Assembly: GCA_039000515.1 (NCBI GenBank)
Contig: JBCFYV010000012.1
Span: forward strand, 128,040,652-128,104,651
DNA length: 64,000 bases
Direction of reading: 5' to 3'
DNA from: Timema cristinae
Lineage: Eukaryota; Arthropoda; Insecta; Phasmatodea; Timematidae
Below the pieces are notes generated by a model. That model did no database searches. It had not been told where the DNA came from and saw only the letters and a list, made by a program, of their open reading frames with translations. The position numbers and the translations under genes are program-made. Below, one piece after another: positions 58,301 to 64,000 of this stretch (within the stretch, counting starts at the first letter, position 1; every line of letters begins with the position of its first letter).

Positions 58301-59997
58301 TAGTACCCGGTTAATAAGGTAGACTGCCCGTCACTGTGTCTAGTACCCGGTTAATAAGGTAGACTGCTCGTCACTGTGTCTAGTGCCCGGTTAATAAGGT
58401 AGACTGCTCGTCACTGTGTCTAGTACCCGGTTAATAAGGTAGACTGCCCGTCACTGTGTCTAGTACCCGGTTAATAAGGTAGACTGCTCGTCACTGTGTC
58501 TAGTACCCGGTTAATAAGGTAGACTGCTCGTCACTGTGTCTAGTGCCCGGTTAATAAGGTAGACTGCTCGTCACTGTGTCTAGTACCCGGTTAATAAGGT
58601 AGACTGCCCGTCACTGTGTCTAGTACCCGGTTAATAAGGTAGACTGCCCGTCACTGTGTCTAGTGCCCGGTTAATAAGGTATACTGCTCGTCAATGTGTC
58701 TAGTACCCGGTTAATAAGGTAGACTGCGCGTCACTGTGTCTAGTACCCGGTTAATAAGGTAGACTGCCCGTCATTGTGTCTAGTACCCGGTTAATAAGGT
58801 AGACTGCTCGTCACTGTGTCTAGTACCCGGTTAATAAGGTAGACTGCCCGTCACTGTGTCTAGTACCCGGTTAATAAGGTAGACTGCTCGTCACTGTGCC
58901 TAGTACCCGGTTAATAAGGTAGACTGCTCGTCACTGTGTCTAGTACCCGGTTAATAAGGTAGACTGCCCGTCACTGTGTCTAGTACCCGGTTAATAAGGT
59001 AGACTGCTCGTCACTGTGTCTAGTACCCGGTTAATAAGGTAGACTGCTCGTCACTGTGTCTAGTACCCGGTTAATAAGGTAGACTGCCCGTCACTGTGTC
59101 TAGTACCCGGTTAATAAGGTAGACTGCTCGTCACTGTGTCTAGTACCCGGTTAATAAGGTAGACTGCTCGTCACTGTGTCTAGTGCCCGGTTAATAAGGT
59201 AGACTGCTCGTCACTGTGTCTAGTACCCGGTTAATAAGGTAGACTGCCCGTCACTGTGTCTATTACCCGGTTAATAAGGTAGACTGCCCGTCACTGTGTC
59301 TATTACCCGGTTAATAAGGTAGACTGCTCGTCACTGTGTCTAGTGCTCGGTTAATAAGGTAGACTGCTCGTCACTGTGTCTAGTACCCGGTTAATAAGGT
59401 AGACTGCCCGTCACTGTGTCTAGTACCCGGTTAATAAGGTAGACTGCCCGTCACTGTGTCTAGTACCCGGTTAATAAGGTAGACTGCTCGTCACTGTGTC
59501 TCGTACCCGGTTAATAAGGTAGACTGCCCGTCACTGTGTCTAGTACCCGGTTAATAAGGTAGACTGCTCGTCACTGTGTCTAGTACCCGGTTAATAAGGT
59601 AGACTGCTCGTCACTGTGTCTAGTACCCGGTTAATAAGGTAGACTGCTCGTCACTGTGTCTAGTACCCGGTTAATAAGGTAGACTGCTCGTCACTGTGTC
59701 TAGTACCCGGTTAATAAGGTAGACTGCCCGTCACTGTGTCTAGTACCCGGTTAATAAGGTAGAGTGCCCGTCACTGTGTCTAGTACCCGGTTAATAAGGT
59801 AGACTGCTCGTCACTGTGTCTAGTACCCGGTTAATAAGGTAGACTGCTCGTCACTGTGTCTAGTACCCGGTTAATAAGGTAGACTGCCCGTCATTGTGTC
59901 TAGTACCCGGTTAATAAGGTAGACTGCCCGTCACTGTGTCTAGTACCCGGTTAATAAGGTAGACTGCTCGTCACTGTGTCTAGTACCCGGTTAATAA
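55302..59997. repeat. 40-bp minisatellite, about 117 copies (4.7 kb, largest array)
   Basis: Unit 'tagtacccggttaataaggt' 'agactgctcgtcactgtgtc', 40 bp. Common alternatives are GCCC/GCTC, GACT/GAGT, CACT/CATT and ACCC/GCCC. The rare pair 'atactgctcgtcaatgtg' followed by 'agactgcgcgtc' appears at 56999, 58001 and 58681, showing that blocks of 17-25 units were duplicated. A few units have one-base indels. Confidence 0.98.
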
Positions 59998-59999
59998 TC

Positions 60000-60115
60000 C
60001 GCAAGACGGGCTCTTTACAGTCTGGCCATGCAGTCGCTTGCTTGCCACTCTGGCCAAGCAGTCGCTCGCACGCTTGCCAGTCTGGCCGAACCCTTAAAAA
60101 CAGTAGGTTCACTTC
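60000..60115. repeat. Short imperfect repeats next to the Harbinger element
   Basis: 'cagtctggcc' and 'cagtcgct' words occur three and two times. May be an edge of the transposon or of the array. Confidence 0.4.
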
Positions 60116-62093
60116 TTGCGGTTGACCGAGACGTTTTTCAGTGTTGTATGCAACGATAGCGTGTGTTCTCCCTATACGGTAAAACTCAATGCGGTAAAGA
60201 AAACCGAAACGGTCGCAGGGGCCGTAGAAAGAATTCACACAGCTAGGTTGTTTATACCGTACGTGCCGTATGCGGGGGGGGGGGTAGGTCGGGCTGTCAC
60301 TGCACTTGCTTGGACGTGTTTAGACGCATTTTCGCATAAAACATTAGACATATATAAAAACAAAGTCGTACGTGAAACGGTATGGAGGGAGATTTGTTTT
60401 ATATTGAAAGAAGATTTCGAAAGACAAGAATTTGGTAAGTTTTATAATTAATTTATTAATTGGTCAAACCAATAGCTTCATTTTGCCACGGAACTGATCC
60501 GTATTCAGACTCGAAATAATCGGCAAACATATTTCTAATTGTATTAGCCGTAACTCCACCCCGTCTTTGTTGTTCCCCTGCCTGGCATATTTTGAAAGCA
60601 CATACTTTCACTTTGATAACTAAGATTTTCTAAATTCAGTCCATCTTTTTCTATAATGAAGTTATCTAAAACAGTGCATGCGTTAATTATCTGAACCGCC
60701 GTGTGATCATTTACGTCCAAGGGCTTATGAAAAATTCTCAATTTGTTTGCAAGGATACCAAAAGTGTATTCCACATACCTTCTAGCTCTTGTCAAACGAT
60801 AATTATAAACTCTTCTTTTTTTGTAGTCTAAGTGTGTTCCACCAAAAGGTATCATTAAATGTTCAGTCAATGCGAAATCTTCATCGCCGATAAAAACGTA
60901 GGGAAGGTTTTCTTGAGAATTTGGGTGCAAAGGCCTCGGTTCCGGTACTTGAAAAGTACCACATCTCAATTTCCCAGAAGTTTGTACTTTTGAAAATGGG
61001 AGAATCGCAGTTTTTACCACAATATCCAGTACTTACAAATATGAATCTGTAATTAGAGCTCCCAACAGCCAACAGGACAATTGAAGAGCACTCCTTATAA
61101 TTGAGAAACATTGAACCACTGTTTGATGGTTTTCTAACTCTGATATGTTTCCCATCCATGGCACCAATACAGGGGGGAAATCAGGATTGGTTTTAAAACC
61201 ATTTGCTATTCGTCCCCATTACTGAGCTGTAGGACTAGGAAGGTGCATAAACTCGTCACTTCTTTAATGATAGCGTTGATCGTTGAGATGCCGACTCTGA
61301 ATGAATAATGTAAATCTTTATATGAACATCCAGAAGCCATATATCTGAAAACAACAACAACAACAACAATATCTAATTATTTTGCAGGTAAATTAATTCT
61401 GAAAAAATGGACACAGATTCAAAACAGCCGGATTAAAGATCGTAAAAAGAGGAAAGATCAAAATAAATTTGGTTCCTCTGCTAGTAAATACAAACCATAT
61501 AAATATTCTGATCAGATGTCATTCCTCAAGAAAGTTACTGATACAACAATGGGTCAAGAAAGTTACTGATACAACAATGGGTCAAGAAAGTTACTGATAC
61601 AACAATGGGTCAAGAAAGTTACTGATACAACAATGGGTCAAGAAAGTTACTGATACAACAATGGGTCAAGAAAGTTACTGATACAACAATGGGTCAAGAA
61701 AGTTACTGATACAACAATGGGTCAAGAAAGTTACTGATACAACAATGGGTCGAGAAAGTTACTGATACAACAATGGGTCAAGAAAGTTACTGATACAACA
61801 ATGGGTCAAGAAAGTTACTGATACAACAATGGGTCGAGAAAGTTACTGATACAACAATGGGTCAAGAAAGTTACTTACACAACAATGGGTCAAGAAAGTT
61901 ACTTACACAACAATGGGTCAAGAAAGTTACTGATACAACAATGGGTCAAGAAAGTTACTGATACAACAATGGGTCAAGAAAGTTACTGATACAACAATGG
62001 GTCAAGAAAGCGGAGAAACTAATGAAAGTGGAGAAACTAATGAAAGTGGAGAAGGAAGAGCAAGCCACGATGAAGAGGTGACTGAAAACAAGT
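60116..62093 (+). pseudogene. MADF-domain (Myb/SANT-like) protein gene of the Harbinger element, two exons
   Basis: Harbinger elements carry a second, DNA-binding protein that works with the transposase. Exon 1 ends at 60434 with donor 'gtaagt' and contains DIYKNKVVRETVWREICFIL, the middle of a MADF domain. Exon 2 starts at 61388 after 'ttttgcag', in phase, and reads KLILKKWTQIQNSRIKDRKK, then SSASKYKPYKYSDQMSFLKK, the usual end of MADF. It then runs into a 28-bp tandem array that changes frame each unit, and ends in an acidic tail (SGETNESGEGRASHDEEVTE). The N-terminus lacks a clear ATG in frame (opens at TTG) and includes a G tract, so the start is damaged or misplaced. Exon 2 sits inside the transposase intron, and the transposase exon 2 sits inside this gene's intron. 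Confidence 0.75.
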
Positions 62094-62560
62094 GAAGAAA
62101 TAGAAACAATAGAGGGGAGAAAATACAAAGGAAGGAAGTACAGAGATATCGGACAAAGGAAGGAAAAATACAAAGTTGAAGAGGAAACAAAATGAGGTCG
62201 ATGATGAAATGATCAAATTTCTTGCAGAAAACCTTTGATTATAGAGAGACTGATCAATTCACTTACTTGATGCATATTGCAAATTTCTCTTCCGGACTGA
62301 TACTGTTTCTCATAAACGTATCTCGTTTTTTCAAATCTCCTTCCAATCTTCTTAGAGGTTCGTTAAACGCTGACATCGACATGCGAGAATAATTGTAGAA
62401 TTTGGTTTCATCAGCTCGCAATTCTAACACGAGTCCCCAAAAGTGACCCTGATTTAAACAACGTGGTACAATAGGATGCTCCCAAAATGTTCTATTAATT
62501 TGTTTATTTATTATACGCCTATTTACCAGTAAATAACCAAGGTCACAACATCGTCAATCT
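60544..62560 (-). pseudogene. PIF/Harbinger transposase (DDE_Tnp_4 type), two exons, frame-broken
   Basis: Exon 1 (about 62560-62267) carries INRTFWEHPIVPRCL, ADETKFYNYSRMSMSAFNEP and KRDTFMRNSISPEEKFAI, the usual N-terminal region. Its donor 'gtaagt' and the acceptor 'gttttcag' before 61344 join in phase. Exon 2 (61344-60544) starts YMASGCSYKDLHYSFRVGIS. The DDE-type catalytic region follows: MDGKHIRVRKPSNSGSMF (first Asp), YVFIGDEDFALTEHLMIPFG (second Asp) and RARRYVEYTFGILANKLRIF (acidic third residue). Such enzymes cut and paste their own element. Damage: an in-frame stop with a probable small deletion near 61210, a frame shift near 61155 and another near 60970. No intact product is possible as read. 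Family assignment is firm; activity is excluded unless these are assembly errors. Confidence 0.9.
61528..62010. repeat. 28-bp tandem array, about 17 copies, inside the MADF exon
   Basis: Unit 'aagttactgatacaacaatg' 'ggtcaaga', 28 bp (61561 to 61589). The first unit is coding sequence of the MADF gene (KKVTDTTMGQE) and the last continues into its tail, so the array was built from the exon itself. Variants: CGAG for CAAG, TTACAC for GATAC. Confidence 0.95.
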
Positions 62561-62623
62561 TTCACGAAACTGCAGCAAACTGAACGCAAAACGTTCGCTG
62601 TCCCCAAACGTTTCTACCGTATA

Positions 62624-62994
62624 ATGTGACCGAACGTTCCCTTCATCCCCATTCTAGTTCTGTCGATGTTTGGATAAAAGTCACGCATGCGCAGTTAATC
62701 AGTTTCACAATGACCACTAGTTATGATGACCCAGATTGTTAACCATGAGAGCTTAGTGCGGCTTTCATCCTTGTCAAGCATGTTACATGGTTGCCACATT
62801 TCCACGGGATCACCATGTATTAGACTATATTTTTTACTAATTTTACTTCCTATAGATATATTATTTGTAGGTAAACAAATAACACTTCATGTTTGTGATG
62901 CGTCGTGGAGTATAATTTATATGCAAACTTTATTTTGCTTTGTATTTGCATTAAAGTAAACTTTTTGTTGGAACTGTAGTTGTAAACTTATTTC
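62624..62994. other. Intron, nothing recognised
   Basis: The 78-codon + frame (62723-62959) includes a hydrophobic stretch but no recognisable family. Confidence 0.45.
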
Positions 62995-63351
62995 AGTCTT
63001 ACCTTGACTGATTACACTATGACTCTATCTTACAAGCTACGCCATAGTGGAACCAAGCAAGGTAGCAGTCTTACCTTGACTGATTACACTATGACTATCT
63101 TACAAGCTACGCCATAGTGGAACCAAGCAAGGTAGCAGTCTTACCTTGACTGATTACACTATGACTCTATCTTACAAGCTACGCCATAGTGGAACCAAGC
63201 AAGGTAGCAGTCTTACCTTGACTGATTACACTATGACTCTATCTTACAAGCTACACCATAGTGGAACCAAGCAAGGTAGCAATCTTACCTTGACTGATTA
63301 CACTATGACTCTATCTTACAAGCTACGCCATAGTGGAACCAAGCAAGGTAA
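62995..63351. repeat. 72-bp minisatellite, about 5 copies
   Basis: Unit 'ttaccttgactgattacact' 'atgactctatcttacaagct' 'acgccatagtggaaccaagc' 'aaggtagcagtc', 72 bp. One unit is 2 bp shorter. Almost no other differences, so it is young. Confidence 0.96.
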
Positions 63352-63504
63352 GACCTACCTCTCATGGTAAACGAAGTGTACATCCAAGAAAGCCGACCGA
63401 TGGACACACGGACAAAGGCCACAGTCTCGTCTTGTCTGATTTGACGGTGATGAAGAGGCTGGGATCGAACCTCTGATGGGCTTACCACATTAATTATGTT
63501 TATA
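63352..63504 (-). mobile_element. tRNA-like SINE head remnant
   Basis: The reverse of 'gggatcgaacctctgatggg' (about 63461-63480) resembles a B box. The rest is unassigned. Confidence 0.4.
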
Positions 63505-63722
63505 ACCACGTCCTACTACCCGCTCGGCCTACACGCATGAGTAATAATTATACGTGGTGTAGGACTGAGGAGGGTTGAATTTAGAGGAAATGTACTCGCA
63601 TACACCCATAGAAAATAAACACCCTCTGGACACCCGAGTGGGATTCGAACACCCGGTCCCCAACAAAGCAGATCTTGATGTTTAGTCCGCTGGTAATGTG
63701 TCTTGAGATCCATCCCAAGAGC
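63505..63722 (-). mobile_element. SINE copy, near full length
   Basis: Reverse of the tail ('cgtcctactacccgctcgg') at left, the body ('gaatttagaggaaatgtact') and the reverse of the B box ('gtgggattcgaacacccgg') at about 63640-63658. It lies only about 80 nt from the TFAP2 core exon. Confidence 0.75.
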
Positions 63723-63802
63723 TGTGAGTGGTTACTCCACCGCACGGGGGAAAGGAGGGGGTGCTTGTGAGGCCTCATCACTGGCTGTCCGTGTGCTTCC
63801 AG

Positions 63803-64000
63803 GCATCAAACCTCGAAACATCGAAAACAGTAAAGACTTGGTGTTGTCAGGAGCGTCGGCGCCGTCTGACGTGTTCTGCAGCGTCCCCGGGCGTCTGTCG
63901 CTGCTCAGTTCTACCTCCAAGTACAAGGTGACGGTGGGGGAGGTCCAGAGACGCCTGTCGCCGCCGGAGTGCCTCAACGCGTCGCTGCTGGGAGGCGTCC
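63803..64000 (+). CDS. TFAP2: Transcription factor AP-2 (TFAP2), conserved core exon, cut by the window edge
   Basis: The acceptor 'gtgtgcttccag' ends at 63802. Its first two bases complete the codon left open by the exon at 9460-9514 (A+GC = Ser), followed by a linker ([19 protein letters not shown]) and then the AP-2 hallmark: [39 protein letters not shown] and LLGGV. This is the start of the conserved C-terminal half of AP-2, which carries the basic DNA-binding region and the helix-span-helix dimerisation region, and is among the most conserved segments of the family. The only oddity noticed is Gly where I remember Ala in VTV-A-EVQ. The reading frame is open to position 64000, and the exon should end a few codons beyond the window in the LLGGVLRR region. 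Local GC content is much higher than in the intron, as expected for constrained coding sequence. Confidence 0.97.

Larger units (their letters stand above)
60173..62623. mobile_element. PIF/Harbinger transposon, two-gene type, decayed
   Basis: Contains a Harbinger transposase on - and a MADF-domain protein gene on +, the normal gene pair of this superfamily. Candidate inverted ends are TATACGGTA at 60173-60181 and TACCGTATA at 62615-62623, with weaker similarity for a few more bases. The true termini and the 3-bp target duplication were not established, and the + gene's open frame begins slightly outside these words. The element is about 2.5 kb and includes a 28-bp tandem expansion. Confidence 0.6.
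9515..63802 (+). other. TFAP2: TFAP2 intron of about 54.3 kb between the two exons
   Basis: The donor 'gtgagt' at 9515 and the acceptor ending 'ttccag' at 63802 are phase-compatible (phase 1). No other AP-2-like exon was found between them. The intron holds most of the minisatellite arrays, a Harbinger element, several MITEs and many SINE pieces. An unrecognised alternative exon cannot be excluded without transcripts. Confidence 0.8.

Noticed and set aside
4246..59997. CRISPR array (regularly spaced repeats)
   Set aside because: All arrays are head-to-tail units without unique spacers, and the window is eukaryotic.

Overview
This is eukaryotic, intron-rich DNA. The only clearly functional coding sequence is two exons of a transcription factor AP-2 (TFAP2) gene on the + strand. 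A 55-nt exon lies at 9460-9514. The start of the conserved AP-2 core exon lies at 63803 and runs off the right edge. Their splice phases match, so the window is mostly one intron of about 54.3 kb (9515-63802), plus 9.4 kb of the intron upstream. The dispersed-repeat repertoire points to an arthropod, most likely an insect: a tRNA-derived SINE ending in a 'gggtagtaagac' tail, a PIF/Harbinger element, and a pseudogene of a protein widespread in arthropod genomes. The SINE head read in reverse resembles protein-like text I remember from Timema stick insects. That assignment is from memory and tentative.

The dominant feature is tandem repetition. At least 21 minisatellite arrays have unit lengths of 12 to 72 bp and roughly 5 to 117 copies each. 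By my coordinates they total about 28-29 kb, close to 45% of the window. Their units are mutually unrelated. In order (unit length at start): 67 bp at 1.6 kb, 35 at 4.2, 34 at 7.1, 12 at 9.6, 36 at 10.9, 41 at 16.8, 64 at 18.2, 38 at 19.4, 37 at 22.5, 59 at 23.7, 64 at 31.8, 51 at 32.8, 45 at 35.6, 36 at 38.8, 55/59 at 43.5, 44 at 48.2, 51 at 49.4, 52 at 53.2, 40 at 55.3 (4.7 kb, the largest), 28 at 61.5 and 72 at 63.0. Several show higher-order repeats. Long open frames inside the arrays follow from unit lengths divisible by three and are not genes.

Between the arrays lie decayed transposable elements. These are a hAT-type MITE (656-956), a TTAA-flanked fold-back element (14224-14598), a 164-nt-arm inverted repeat (15466-15964), a MITE-like element with pentamer ends (30046-30634), many SINE fragments, a gapped pseudogene (31440-32736) and a two-gene PIF/Harbinger element (about 60.1-62.6 kb). 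In the Harbinger element the transposase (-) and a MADF-domain gene (+) are interlocked, each with an exon inside the other's intron. Two spliced-looking exons of unknown identity lie on the - strand at 42917-43411.

No rRNA, functional tRNA, CRISPR or bacterial-type gene was seen. The most notable points are the minisatellite load of a developmental regulator's intron, a GGG-containing 12-bp array about 85 nt after a small exon's 5' splice site, an array carrying seven perfect TGACGTCA (CRE) palindromes, and tandem arrays that grew out of transposon coding sequence.
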